64,000 nucleotides of DNA from Exiguobacterium sp. KRL4 (GTDB lineage: Bacteria > Bacillota > Bacilli > Exiguobacteriales > Exiguobacteriaceae), in assembly GCF_001870785.1 (NCBI RefSeq), contig NZ_MOLV01000002.1, forward strand, positions 1 through 64,000, read 5' to 3'. This document shows positions 15,516 through 25,836 of this stretch, in pieces. Every line of letters starts with the position of its first letter. Within the stretch, counting starts at the first letter, position 1. Made by a program: the position numbers and the translations under genes. The notes under the pieces were generated by a model. That model made no database searches. It had not been told where the DNA came from and saw only the letters and a program-made list of their open reading frames with translations.

Positions 15516-16943
15516 TTACTTAAAATAGTCGAGATAAAATTGGTTCATGAAAAGGCCATCAGGATCCTGCTGTTGTTTGGCTTCTTTAAAAGTAGCAGCA
15601 TTCGGATACGCGTCATGGAACTGCTTGCGTGTTGCGAACGGATAGTACGGCAGGTAGTAACTGCCCTGATGTGCGAGTGTCGCATCAATCAACTTTTGGA
15701 CAATCCGTTTCGTTTCGTTGATCGATACCGGATCCGTTTCCGTATTGATCAGCCAGACGAGGGCAAACATATCCTGTTTCGCATAGGACAAGGCAGCTGT
15801 TTCATCCTGCTCAACATACCGGATCGTGATATTCAAGACATTCAGTTCCTCGGCTGTCAAAATCGACCGCAATTGATCGATGTAGGAAACAAACGAATCA
15901 ACCGGCACGAAGTATTCCTGGAGTAATTCGGTTCGACCCGGACTCGTATATTCCATAAACGCACTGTCGGAACGCATGACATTGTTACGGGATTCGAACG
16001 TTCCGCTCTGCTTCAGGAAATACGATTTTTGAAATGACCAGAGCTGATTTTTTCCGAAGTCGCTGTACCGGGAGATGCCGAGTAAAGCTTTCGGCAAAGC
16101 GATGATGGTTTCTTGCTTGAGCGGTTCCTCTTCAATCGGAGTTGTCCGCTCTGTTTTACGATAGTTCGTGACATACATGTCTTTGAAAAATCCGTCCGGC
16201 GCGACAGAAATACGTCCGATGTGCATACGGACGTCATCGTCACCGAGGACATGTTGCCGGAAATAAGCCGGATAATCCTGATAATTCAAGGCGACCGTCT
16301 GCTCGGCGTACCATTCATCGTTTGTCAGTTTCAAAGTAACGTCCAAAATGATACCGAAGAGACCATATCCGCCGGGGACCAGGCGGAATAAATCCGCATG
16401 TTGCGTCCGGCTGACGTTGACGACGGAACCATCCGCTTGCAACAGCCGAAACGAATCGACCGTATCAAGCAGGGAACCGTAACGGATATCCCGGCCGTGG
16501 ACATTGACGCTGAGTGCGCCGCCGACTGTAAAGATATTTTGCGATTGCATGACTTGAATCGCCAGTCCATCCGGCTGAATCCGGTCTTGAATTTCAGCCC
16601 AGGTGATGCCGCTTTGGACGGTGATCCGTTTCGTTCCGGGAGTATAATCTAGAATCTGATCGTACTTGGTCATATCAAGGACTGTCGTGTCCGGCAGGTA
16701 TGTCTGCCCGCCTTGACTGTGTTGCATACCGGCAATCGACACCGTCTCCTGGCGTTGTTTTGCTTGCTCAATCCAGGACTTCAGGTCATCCGTCGAAGTT
16801 GCCGACCGAATCTGTTTGACACGGGTCGGGAGTAAGTTTGACTGATCGGAACTGGTCAGGACAGGGTGTTGATAAGACCAAATGGAAAAATTAAAAACCG
16901 CCATATAAAGAACAATGACGGCACCAATGATTATTCGCTTCAT
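15516..16943 (-). CDS. Membrane-anchored FAD-linked oxidase
   Basis: A 475-residue protein. Residues about 5-23 form an N-terminal membrane anchor or uncleaved signal. Then comes a PCMH/FAD_binding_4 domain: SIAGMQHSQGGQTYLPDTTVLDM, VQSGITWAEIQD, and the typical flavin-loop GGALSVNVHGRD and GGYGLFGIILDVTL. The C-terminal half (ALNYQDYPAYF...DPDGLFMNQFYLDYF) fits the aldonolactone-oxidase/DprE1-like cap, ending in the usual 'DP...F' motif. It would oxidise a sugar or related alcohol on the outer face of the membrane. Eight bases downstream of the truncated permease. Confidence 0.8.
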   Translation of the reverse strand: MKRIIIGAVIVLYMAVFNFSIWSYQHPVLTSSDQSNLLPTRVKQIRSATSTDDLKSWIEQAKQRQETVSIAGMQHSQGGQTYLPDTTVLDMTKYDQILDYTPGTKRITVQSGITWAEIQDRIQPDGLAIQVMQSQNIFTVGGALSVNVHGRDIRYGSLLDTVDSFRLLQADGSVVNVSRTQHADLFRLVPGGYGLFGIILDVTLKLTNDEWYAEQTVALNYQDYPAYFRQHVLGDDDVRMHIGRISVAPDGFFKDMYVTNYRKTERTTPIEEEPLKQETIIALPKALLGISRYSDFGKNQLWSFQKSYFLKQSGTFESRNNVMRSDSAFMEYTSPGRTELLQEYFVPVDSFVSYIDQLRSILTAEELNVLNITIRYVEQDETAALSYAKQDMFALVWLINTETDPVSINETKRIVQKLIDATLAHQGSYYLPYYPFATRKQFHDAYPNAATFKEAKQQQDPDGLFMNQFYLDYFK

Positions 16944-16951
16944 ACATCCTC

Positions 16952-17563
16952 CTAGGATTTGATTGAAATGTCGACCGGATCAAACGGGTGAGACAAATGG
17001 GCTGTCGCTGCTTCCGCTTCAGCGAGGGATGGAGTTGAACTACTTATTTGTTGGCGGCGCAAGCGGTAAGCACGCTCGAGGCGGCTGGTCAGTAAATTGG
17101 CAAAGAACACGAGCAAAGCTAAAGCAATCGCCGGAACTAAAAACAGATGGTTGATCCACGAAACGGCTGAGAATTGCAGGAAATAGTAGCCGAACTGGGA
17201 CTCCCATTCAAAAATGATTGGGGCCGCGCCACCTTCGAATAAGACGAGTGTTCCGCCAAAAAACAAGCCGAACAACGAGAGGTGGATCAGGACCATTAAG
17301 GTCTGAACGAACTGTTGCATGAAGACAATCGTTAACGTCGGCAACAGATGCGGCCAAATATGTACCCGAAACTGATGTCCAGGACGTCCGCCGAGTGTGC
17401 GGGCGACAAGCATAAATTCTTGTGCAAGCAACTGCCGGGTCTCACCGATTAAGTACAGAACGAGTGCCGGTAAACCGAGTACCGTCAAGACACTGACTTC
17501 GAGGAAAACACGCGAGAACGCGGACGGAATCGAGGCGGAATCAATAAATAGGAAAGCCGGCAT
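16952..17563 (-). pseudogene. Peptide-type ABC permease (DppC-like), N-terminally truncated
   Basis: 203 residues. The conserved cytoplasmic EAA loop (EFMLVARTLGGRPGHQFRVHIWPHLLP) lies at about residues 48-74, whereas in DppC/OppC-type permeases of about 300 residues it lies near 190-215. So roughly the first 130 residues, including the first membrane segments, are missing. The start codon abuts an IS200/IS605-type end, which also supplies the ribosome binding site (GGAGG, seven bases before the ATG). The remaining membrane segments are intact. It is probably non-functional, unless the truncated form has a use. Confidence 0.7.
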
Positions 17564-17655
17564 TGAACTACCTCCACCTACGCTTCGCTAAGAGGTGGAG
17601 GATGCCATAGCATAATTGCACTATGGCTTCGCCCTGAACGTTTAGAAGTGGGAGT
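17563..17655 (-). mobile_element. Remnant of an IS200/IS605-type element end
   Basis: Read on the minus strand: CCCACTTCTAAACG (start about 17651), the hairpin CCATAG...CTATGG (17626-17605), the hairpin CCTCCACCT...AGGTGGAGG (17601-17571) and TTCAA (17567-17563). Stacked imperfect hairpins followed by TTCAA are characteristic of right ends of IS200/IS605 family elements carrying tnpB. No transposase coding region remains. The left boundary is uncertain. It sits exactly at the junction where the two permease reading frames lose their ends. Confidence 0.6.
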
Positions 17656-18453
17656 ATTCTCGTCTAATTTTGATAAAACAAGCAGTATCGAAAAATCCTG
17701 ATTGATTAAGATAAAACGAAACAGTCCCTGGACGTTAAAAGTATACTCGATGACGACCAGACTCGAAAGAATCGTAATGATGTTTGTCCGGAAAAACAGA
17801 TAAAAACGATAAAACAGATTCGGCATCAAATGTTGCCAAAACAGACGGGATGATTGGATGCCCTTGGCACGGGCCAGCTCCAGGTAGCTAGCGCTCTGTT
17901 CTTCCTGAATCCGGCCGGTCAACCATTTGATGAAGAAAAAGACGGTCGTCAAGGATAATGTCAAAATCGGCAGGAACCGGATCGAATCGCTAAATCCCCC
18001 AGCAACCTCGATTTGATCAAATCCGGTCGTCTTGAATAAAATGACGATGATGAATTGTGAAAAAATGATCCAAAATAAATCAGGAATCATTTCCAGGAGT
18101 CGGGCAGTTTGCGTCAAGACGGAACGGATTTTTGCTCCGGCCCGGTAAAATAAAAACGCATAAAGTAAAGCCGCAATCGATGAACAAAGCAGAGCGCTGC
18201 TGAAGATGACGAGCGTCTCCTGAATGAACGGCTGAAGATCCGGAAGTAACAGTCTGTTTTCTCCGGCCGTTGCATTGTAATACGTTAATGGATGTGAAGA
18301 CGTCAACAGACTGAGCTGTTGTTGCACTGCGTTGAAATACTTCGGGAAATCCGGTCGCATCTGAACAATCAGATGTGGTAAAGCACTGATGACGACCAGA
18401 ACAAAGAAGGCGAACACGAGTTGAGTGGTTTTACGGATGAGAAATGACGGCAT
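17578..18453 (-). pseudogene. Peptide-type ABC permease (DppB-like), C-terminally truncated
   Basis: 291 residues as read, but the last 28 or so (from about TPTSKRSGRSHSAIM) are encoded by the inserted element. The real part has the N-terminal segment, a large loop, and the EAA motif (YLELARAKGIQSSRLFWQHLMPNL), followed by VVIEYTFNVQGLFRFIL. DppB-type permeases continue for about 45 more residues with a last membrane segment, which is lost. The stop codon TAG (17580-17578) falls in the loop of the element's hairpin. No substrate-binding protein or cognate ATPase lies nearby. Confidence 0.7.
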
Positions 18454-18476
18454 ATTGTCCCTCCTGCAAGTACGGT

Positions 18477-19544
18477 TTAACCGATAGCTTGAATATGATC
18501 ATTACCAATTTGAATCAATTGGCTATTTCGGTGTTTTCGACGTGTGACGTACCGTTCGAATTGACCGGTTGGAATATAAGTGTCCCGCGTCGACAGGGTC
18601 GATAACGTCAACAGGATTTGTTTCAGTTGAGGCTGCCCTTCCTGAAGCTTTAAATGGGTCATCCGGTTGTTTGTGTCGAGATGGTTTAAAAACAGTTCAA
18701 CTTTACAGCCTTCTTTAATCAGCTCACTTGCGAGAAACGCTGTCTGATCAATGAACGTCTCAAAGTTCGTATGCAGTCCGTAACCGCTTGGTCCGGACAG
18801 ATTCAAGGCGAGGCTGAACGTATCCTGATTGCTCGTCTCAAAGACCTTGGTCTGCAGACGGCCGGTCTTGGCTGTCGCATACCAGTCGATTTCTTTCGAC
18901 GGCTCAGCCGTATACGGTTTTGCCCCCAGTTGAACGAGCTTATTTTTCAGTGGAGAGTACCGGTCGGCACGATCCCCGATCCGAAGCCGATGCAACAGGA
19001 GTGGTGTCGCCTGTGCCGTCAGCGAAGGTAAGACCGTGAAATGAGGAAATGCATCAAAGGTAAACAGATACACGCCCATCCGCCAAGGCAGCCGGATGGT
19101 CAGGGTGAGTTCGTCAAAATGCGCCGGTCCCCGCCGCATCGCCTGAATCGGGATTTCAATTTGTTCGTCCGATCCGATGACGGCATGATACGTATGCGGG
19201 TGGAGCGGATCCATGTCAGGGAAAATGAGACCGTTATCCGTGTGCAGCCGAAGGGTGGTCTTCAGTCCTAATTTTTCAAGGGCTTCAAGACCGAACAGCT
19301 GTAAACGCAACGCAGTCGACTCCTGATTAAACATCAGCGGTTCGTAATGTTTCCATTCCAAGGCAACGTCGCGCTTCAATTGTTTTTCAGTCTGCCCGAC
19401 AACGTAGTGAACGGTGGCGATTGCTGCGAATAAAAAACCGAGTAAGAACAATCCCGGGATGAATAAGAAAACGAACGTCAAAATGACATAAACGGAAAAG
19501 AGCCGGCGTTCGAGCCAAAATGGAACCGAACGTTCGATGTGCAT
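18477..19544 (-). CDS. DUF58 domain protein
   Basis: A 355-residue protein with two membrane segments near the N-terminus (about 19-55, VYVILTFVFLFIPGLFLLGFLFAAIATVHYV) and the DUF58 block with the KEIDWYATAKTGRLQTKVFETSNQD motif (family pattern: R.IDW..sAR...L.v..fe). DUF58 proteins occur beside MoxR ATPases as their usual partner. The start is the ATG at 19544, four bases after the MoxR stop codon and preceded by GGGGTG; upstream in-frame sequence overlaps moxR and has no ribosome binding site. Confidence 0.85.
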   Translation of the reverse strand: MHIERSVPFWLERRLFSVYVILTFVFLFIPGLFLLGFLFAAIATVHYVVGQTEKQLKRDVALEWKHYEPLMFNQESTALRLQLFGLEALEKLGLKTTLRLHTDNGLIFPDMDPLHPHTYHAVIGSDEQIEIPIQAMRRGPAHFDELTLTIRLPWRMGVYLFTFDAFPHFTVLPSLTAQATPLLLHRLRIGDRADRYSPLKNKLVQLGAKPYTAEPSKEIDWYATAKTGRLQTKVFETSNQDTFSLALNLSGPSGYGLHTNFETFIDQTAFLASELIKEGCKVELFLNHLDTNNRMTHLKLQEGQPQLKQILLTLSTLSTRDTYIPTGQFERYVTRRKHRNSQLIQIGNDHIQAIG

Positions 19545-19548
19545 GACA

Positions 19549-20472
19549 TCACCCCATTTCAACCGGGACCGGAATGTCATCAAGCAGATGCAGTAATAAA
19601 TCGGCTTTCGTCGTTTTGATGCCACCTTCAAGCGTTAACGTTAAACGATGGGACAAGACATGTTTCGCCAAGTATTTTATGTCTTCCGGAATGATGAAAT
19701 CGCGTCCGTTGAGGAAGGCATAACTTTGTGATGCCCGAAGTAAAGCAATCGCACCACGGGGACTGACGCCGACTTCGACGAGAGCATGGTGACGGGTTGC
19801 CCGGACGATCGACAGTAAATAATCGAGTACATCCTGAGACGCATGAACGCGCCGTGCTTCTTCCTGCCATGTAATCAAGTCGCCGCCTGTCGCGATACCG
19901 ATGGCTTGTTTCCGGACGTTCGCCAATACTTCGTTCAACAGTTGGCGTTCATGTTCAAGATCCGGATAGCCGACTTCAATCGCCACCATAAAGCGGTCGA
20001 GCTGGGCATCCGGAAGCGGGAAGGTTCCAGCAGATTCAATCGGATTCTGCGTGGCAATGACAAAAAACGGAGCCGGCATCTGATACGTTGTCCCGCCGAT
20101 TGAGACTTGGCGTTCTTCCATCGCTTCAAGCAAAGCAGACTGGGTACGTGGGACAGCCCGGTTGATTTCGTCAATCAGGACGACATTCGCAAACAGAGGA
20201 CCACGTTTGTTCTCAAATTCCTGTGTTTTCATGTTAAAGAAGTCGGAACCGATGACGTCAGACGGGAGAAGATCCGCCGTGAACTGAATCCGGGAAAAGG
20301 CACTGTCGAAACTGTTGGCAAGGGCTTTAGCGAGCATCGTCTTCCCAGTACCCGGTACATCTTCAAGTAGGATGTGACCTTCGGCAATCAATGCCGTCAA
20401 ACATAAATCGATGACATCAGACTTTCCGAGATAAATCGTATTGAGCTGGTCTTTTAATTGTTGTAGTTTCAA
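19549..20472 (-). CDS. MoxR-family AAA+ ATPase
   Basis: A 307-residue AAA+ chaperone. Walker A GTGKT in LLEDVPGTGKTMLAKALA, Walker B VVLIDEINRAVPRTQSALLEAMEE, sensor 1 VIATQNPIE and the sensor-2 arginine region SPRGAIALLRASQ. MoxR proteins act with DUF58 and von Willebrand-type proteins to insert cofactors or assemble membrane complexes. It starts at TTG (20472) eight bases after GGAGG. First gene of an eight-gene minus-strand operon. Confidence 0.95.
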   Translation of the reverse strand: MKLQQLKDQLNTIYLGKSDVIDLCLTALIAEGHILLEDVPGTGKTMLAKALANSFDSAFSRIQFTADLLPSDVIGSDFFNMKTQEFENKRGPLFANVVLIDEINRAVPRTQSALLEAMEERQVSIGGTTYQMPAPFFVIATQNPIESAGTFPLPDAQLDRFMVAIEVGYPDLEHERQLLNEVLANVRKQAIGIATGGDLITWQEEARRVHASQDVLDYLLSIVRATRHHALVEVGVSPRGAIALLRASQSYAFLNGRDFIIPEDIKYLAKHVLSHRLTLTLEGGIKTTKADLLLHLLDDIPVPVEMG

Positions 20473-20695
20473 TATGTACGCCTCCGTCTAGTGGAATGAA
20501 CTTCAAACAGCCATTTTGAAAAGGATTTAAGAAATAAAACAACTTAAGGAAAAAATATCCAATAATATTAACTGAATTTTAGCACAAATAGAAAACAAGA
20601 AGAAACTATTTTCTGATTCACAGTAAAATGCCGGACGATTACTGACCGAAAGGGAAGGGTACATGAGTAAAAGAACAGATAAGGGAGGCCGTTTT

Positions 20696-21310
20696 ATGAA
20701 ACTGATTATTTTCGGAGCAACCGGACAAACCGGGCAGGAGTTGGTCAAACAGGCAATCGCCCACGGACATACGGTGACGGCGTTCGTCCGTAATCCAGAT
20801 AAACTCGAGTTGACGGATGAGAAATTGCAGATGATTGAAGGAGACGTACTTAACCAAGACGCAGTGAATCAAGCGATGCAGGGACAAGAGGCAGTATTGA
20901 CGGCCCTCGGGACCGAGAGTCTGGCATACAGCGGATTTTTAGAACGGAGTCTTTTGCGAATCGTTAACGCGATGAAGGTGAACGGGGTCGAACGGATCGG
21001 CTACGTCGCTTCCGCAGGAGTCGATCAGGAATTACCGGGCGCACAAGGATTGCTGGCCCAACAAATCCTGAAGAATCCACTAAAGGATCACCGGCAAGCC
21101 ATCGAATTGTTGAAACAGGCCGATGTCGCGTATACGGTCGCGCGACCGCTTCGTCTGATGAATGGTCCGTTGACCGGCTTATATCGCCAAACGGACAGCG
21201 GTGTTCCGGAGCAGGCAAAACAAATCAACCGGGCGGATGTCGCTCACTTTTTACTGGAAGCAATCGAACAGGACGAACATGTCCGAAGCAGCATCGGACT
21301 CGCCGAATAA
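20696..21310 (+). CDS. NAD(P)-binding NmrA/atypical SDR protein
   Basis: A 204-residue Rossmann protein. The cofactor loop GATGQTG is at 7-13, and the pattern VTAFVRNPDKL and EGDVLNQDAV is that of the NmrA/BVR-B-like 'NAD(P)H-binding' group. It lacks the canonical catalytic Tyr-Lys of classical SDRs in the usual spacing. Start at 20696 after GGGAGG; the frame is open 11 codons upstream, which seems non-coding. It is divergent from moxR and shares a bidirectional terminator with the amylase gene. Probably a quinone or flavin-type reductase or redox sensor. Confidence 0.85.
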   Translation: MKLIIFGATGQTGQELVKQAIAHGHTVTAFVRNPDKLELTDEKLQMIEGDVLNQDAVNQAMQGQEAVLTALGTESLAYSGFLERSLLRIVNAMKVNGVERIGYVASAGVDQELPGAQGLLAQQILKNPLKDHRQAIELLKQADVAYTVARPLRLMNGPLTGLYRQTDSGVPEQAKQINRADVAHFLLEAIEQDEHVRSSIGLAE

Positions 21311-21365
21311 AAAGAAACCGGTTGTTCAGCGGACGGAAGAAGTCCTGTGAACAACCGGTTTCTTT
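21311..21365. terminator. Bidirectional terminator between the NmrA-like gene and amyS
   Basis: An 18-bp perfect stem (AAAGAAACCGGTTGTTCA with its complement TGAACAACCGGTTTCTTT) and a 19-base loop, placed between two convergent stop codons, with T-rich flanks on both strands. Confidence 0.85.
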
Positions 21366-21373
21366 GTATGAAC

Positions 21374-22954
<1,581 letters not shown>

Positions 22955-22956
22955 TT

Positions 22957-22965
22957 AGTATAGCA
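22957..22965 (-). promoter_or_regulatory. Extended -10 promoter box of amyS
   Basis: Minus strand TGCTATACT, an extended -10 element (TG-N-TATACT). The -35 region is poor (TACAGC-like at suitable spacing), which the TG extension may offset. Confidence 0.5.
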
Positions 22966-23248
22966 AGTCAAAACAATTGCTGTATCATCCGCTTCGCTTA
23001 TTTGTGAATGTCTTATTTTCGTGACTTTTGGACCTAGAATATTTTTTGGGAGGAACAATTGTCAGTCTATTGATTGGATATGAAAAAAAAAACAGGACCT
23101 TCCGACTCTTGAACAATAAGGTGAATTCTGATTCAGTTTGACAATGTGAATTTTAAGGTCTTTTGTCCAGCTTCTCAGAACGGAAATGAGGTGTGAAAAT
23201 GAGGAGGTAAGACAGCACGTACATATGTAACCAAGGGGGAAACACAGT
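22966..23248. other. Intergenic region between amyS and the secreted endonuclease
   Basis: No credible gene. It contains a nine-codon ORF (23090, after no ribosome binding site) and a perfect -35 box TTGACA (23139-23144) that may belong to the endonuclease promoter, with a weak -10. GGGGGAAA before 23249 is the endonuclease ribosome binding site. Confidence 0.4.
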
Positions 23249-24070
23249 ATGAATTGGAAGTCGAAAATCAGTGGTGCACTCGTCGCGGCACTTGCACTTG
23301 GGTCAATTTCGTTTACACCAGTCATCGCTAAAACAGCACCAACTCAAATCGTTGCCGGACCTCAGCAGGTCACGTCACAATCCACGATCGATGCGTACTA
23401 TCTACCAGCGTCCGGTAAAAGTGGAGCAACGTTAAAAGCAGCATTACACGATATCATCGACAATCATACACAAGTGTCATACGATACGGTCTGGACGGCA
23501 CTGAAAGAAACGGATCAAGATCCGAATAATGCGAATAACGTCATCGAACTCTATACCGGTAAATCGATTGCCAAGAGCAGTAACGGCGGGAACGTCGGTC
23601 AATGGAACCGCGAGCACGTCTGGGCAAAGTCGCACGGTGATTTTGGAACAAGTAACGGACCAGGGACAGACCTGCACCATCTCCGGGCTGAGGATGTCGT
23701 CGTCAACAGTGCACGGGGAAATCTTGACTTTGATAACGGTGGAACGAAGTATGCCGGTTGTGACTGTTACCGCGACGGCGATTCATGGGAGCCACCGACA
23801 CGTGTCAAAGGAGATATCGCCCGCATGATCTTCTATATGGCAGTCCGGTATGAGGGTGGCGGTGAAATTGATTTAGAAGCATCAGAAAACGTCAGCAACG
23901 GTACGAACCCACTTCATGGTAAGTTGTCAACGCTAAAAGCGTGGAACAAGTTAGACCCGGTCGATGCGACTGAAATCAGACGGAACGACATTATCTTTGA
24001 GAAATGGCAAAAAAACCGGAATCCATTCATTGATCATCCGGAGTACGTGACAGCAATTTGGGGAAATTGA
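23249..24070 (+). CDS. Secreted endonuclease I family nuclease
   Basis: A 273-residue protein with an N-terminal signal peptide (about 1-27, cleavage near VIA-KT). The body has the endonuclease I (EndA/NucM; B. subtilis Bsn-like) pattern: SYDTVWTALKETD, then NREHVWAKSHGDFGTSNGPGTDLHHLRAED, in which the histidine and following Asn/His residues form a beta-beta-alpha metal site, and NSARGNLDF. The C-terminal NRNPFIDHPEYV is also a family mark. It degrades DNA or RNA outside the cell, probably for nutrient recovery. Own terminator follows. Confidence 0.9.
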   Translation: MNWKSKISGALVAALALGSISFTPVIAKTAPTQIVAGPQQVTSQSTIDAYYLPASGKSGATLKAALHDIIDNHTQVSYDTVWTALKETDQDPNNANNVIELYTGKSIAKSSNGGNVGQWNREHVWAKSHGDFGTSNGPGTDLHHLRAEDVVVNSARGNLDFDNGGTKYAGCDCYRDGDSWEPPTRVKGDIARMIFYMAVRYEGGGEIDLEASENVSNGTNPLHGKLSTLKAWNKLDPVDATEIRRNDIIFEKWQKNRNPFIDHPEYVTAIWGN

Positions 24071-24088
24071 TGTGACATAAAGCAGTAT

Positions 24089-24121
24089 GAGGTACATTCC
24101 GACTTGCATCGGGTGTGCCTC
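24089..24121 (+). terminator. Terminator of the endonuclease gene
   Basis: GAGGTACA..CCGA and TCGG.TGTGCCTC form an imperfect stem followed by TTTTGT. Confidence 0.65.
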
Positions 24122-24257
24122 TTTTGTCGCTGAAAAAGACAGGGACGGGGAGCATGATATGGAAAAACCGGTGAAACCTTTATCTTAAGCAGACGTAATG
24201 AAAGAAGTAACAAAACCTACGTTTAAATGGAGAATCACTGAGAGGGACATAATTACT

Positions 24258-24842
24258 ATGAAACCAATAAAACATACTGTACGACGTTTTTATAAGATTG
24301 GACTGGGTATCATCACGATGCTTGTCATCTTTTGGTTTAGTATCGGACTGTTCGTCGCAAAGGGCGAACGACCGTTAGCAAACGGAAAGTTTCCCTACGT
24401 AATTGTACTGGGAGCCGGTGTCAAAGGAGAAACACCATCCTTGATCTTAAAGTATCGAATTGAGGCAGCAGCCCGGTACGGGAAACAGTTTCCGGAAACG
24501 ACTTTCATTTTAAGTGGCGGACAAGGAAAAGGGGAGGCGATCACGGAGGCGGAAGCGATGCGTCGAGGTATGCGGGCAGCAGGCATTGCTGCGGATCGAT
24601 TATTACTTGAAGATCAATCGACATCAACTACTGAAAATCTGGCGTTCTCGAAACGGCTTTTACCGGACAGCGAAAATCAGGTTTCGATTGTTACATCAGA
24701 CTTTCACCTGTACAGAGCACGAAAAGAGGCGGAGCAGTTGAACCTACGGTCAGACGCGATTCCGGCTGAAACGCCACTTTCCGGTGTATTACGGTACGGG
24801 ATGCGCGAGCGTGTCGCAATCATCGTGAAGTATTTTCAATGA
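24258..24842 (+). CDS. YdcF/SanA-family membrane protein (DUF218)
   Basis: 194 residues. One membrane segment at about 13-35 (IGLGIITMLVIFWFSIGLFVA), then the DUF218 domain: YVIVLGAGVKGETPSLILKYRIEAAARYG, ILSGGQGKGEAITEAEAMRRG, EDQSTSTTENLAFS and VTSDFHLYRA. Members such as SanA and YdcF act in the cell envelope; some bind S-adenosylmethionine. Start taken as ATG 24258 after GAGAGGGA; an upstream in-frame ATG at 24198 has no ribosome binding site. Confidence 0.85.
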   Translation: MKPIKHTVRRFYKIGLGIITMLVIFWFSIGLFVAKGERPLANGKFPYVIVLGAGVKGETPSLILKYRIEAAARYGKQFPETTFILSGGQGKGEAITEAEAMRRGMRAAGIAADRLLLEDQSTSTTENLAFSKRLLPDSENQVSIVTSDFHLYRARKEAEQLNLRSDAIPAETPLSGVLRYGMRERVAIIVKYFQ

Positions 24843-24872
24843 AAAAACACCTTCACGCATTCGTGAAGGTGT
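24843..24872 (-). terminator. Terminator of the YtxH-like gene
   Basis: ACACCTTCACG and CGTGAAGGTGT form a perfect stem (loop CATT), followed on the minus strand by TTTTTTC. Confidence 0.8.
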
Positions 24873-24879
24873 CATCTGC

Positions 24880-25407
24880 TTATTTGTTCTGTTGTGAACC
24901 GTTTGATGAATCATTTTTTTGTTGATGCTCAGCTGGGGCTTCTTCTTTCCCGAGCGCCACGTCTTTGGCTTCGACCACTTTATTGCTGATCGAATTGAGA
25001 TCACCTTTTGCTTCGTTCACCGTGTCTTTTACAGACGAAGCATCGGTTTTCACCGTTTCAAGTTCCGTGTTGACTTTGTCGTAAACGTTTTGAACGTCTG
25101 ATGCGACTTCTTGAATGATGCTTGACGCACTTTTCACTTGGTTGATGACTTGTGATGCTTTACCTGACGGATCTTCTTTGATGGAAGACGCCAATGTCGA
25201 CACCGAATCTTTTGCCCCACGAAGACTCTGTTTCGTATTTTGACGACTAGATGAGCTCAGTAATGTCAGGAGACCACCGACGACCGCTCCCAGTAACATT
25301 CCTGTAAGTAAGCTGACTTGACGACCAGATGAAGTTTCCTGATCGAACTGGCGATTTGGATGTTCAGCGTGCACGGCATGTGGATCGTTTGGTAAGTTTG
25401 GTTGCAT
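24880..25407 (-). CDS. YtxH-like stress/envelope protein
   Basis: A 175-residue protein with an N-terminal acidic part, a glycine-rich membrane segment at about 32-50 (LLTGMLLGAVVGGLLTLLSS), and a long Ser/Val/Lys/Asp helical region likely to be an amphipathic coiled coil. The GMLLGAVVGG segment followed by coiled coil is the layout of YtxH/gas-vesicle-like general stress proteins. Ends with a Gln/Asn-rich tail. Start at 25407 after GGGAGTG. Function unknown; family members rise under stress. Confidence 0.7.
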   Translation of the reverse strand: MQPNLPNDPHAVHAEHPNRQFDQETSSGRQVSLLTGMLLGAVVGGLLTLLSSSSRQNTKQSLRGAKDSVSTLASSIKEDPSGKASQVINQVKSASSIIQEVASDVQNVYDKVNTELETVKTDASSVKDTVNEAKGDLNSISNKVVEAKDVALGKEEAPAEHQQKNDSSNGSQQNK

Positions 25408-25496
25408 GAATAGACACTCCCTTAAGATATTATTTGACCATGATATTGATATACCCTTATCTGACAAGTGGAAACATGCATTTTTAATACAACAAA

Positions 25497-25525
25497 AAAG
25501 ACCATCCGATGATATGATGGTCTGA
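25497..25525 (-). terminator. Terminator of the small membrane protein gene
   Basis: AGACCATC and GATGGTCT around CGATGATAT; on the minus strand followed by TTTTTTGTTG. Confidence 0.75.
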
Positions 25526-25540
25526 GACGGTCCAATAGTC

Positions 25541-25711
25541 TTACGGTCGAGGCTCGTCTTTGTGTTTTTCAGTCAGTTTACGGTTGATTTCATCGTAGTC
25601 GATTTCGATGTCATCTTTATTTCCTTTATAGCCGTAACCCTTTGAAATCACGAGAATTGAAGCGACCAAGACGAAAACGATGATTAGAATGGAGACGACA
25701 TACAGCCACAT
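25541..25711 (-). CDS. Small single-span membrane protein, 56 residues
   Basis: Starts MWLYVVSILIIVFVLVASIL, one membrane segment at about 2-23, then a charged cytoplasmic tail (SKGYGYKGNKDDIEIDYDEI). A GGGGGAAT ribosome binding site precedes the ATG at 25711, and a terminator follows the stop. The layout resembles the small YtzI-type proteins of Bacilli, but this is a weak match. It is too short to infer a function. Confidence 0.7.
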   Translation of the reverse strand: MWLYVVSILIIVFVLVASILVISKGYGYKGNKDDIEIDYDEINRKLTEKHKDEPRP

Positions 25712-25836
25712 GATCCATTCCCCCTTTCATTCTTCTTTTAGTATGACGGAAAAAGAGCCGTCCGTCTAAACGAAAATGTAAATTATGTGCTAAACTATTT
25801 TAAAATGAATATGTTGATGGAACGAGGTGAGACGAC

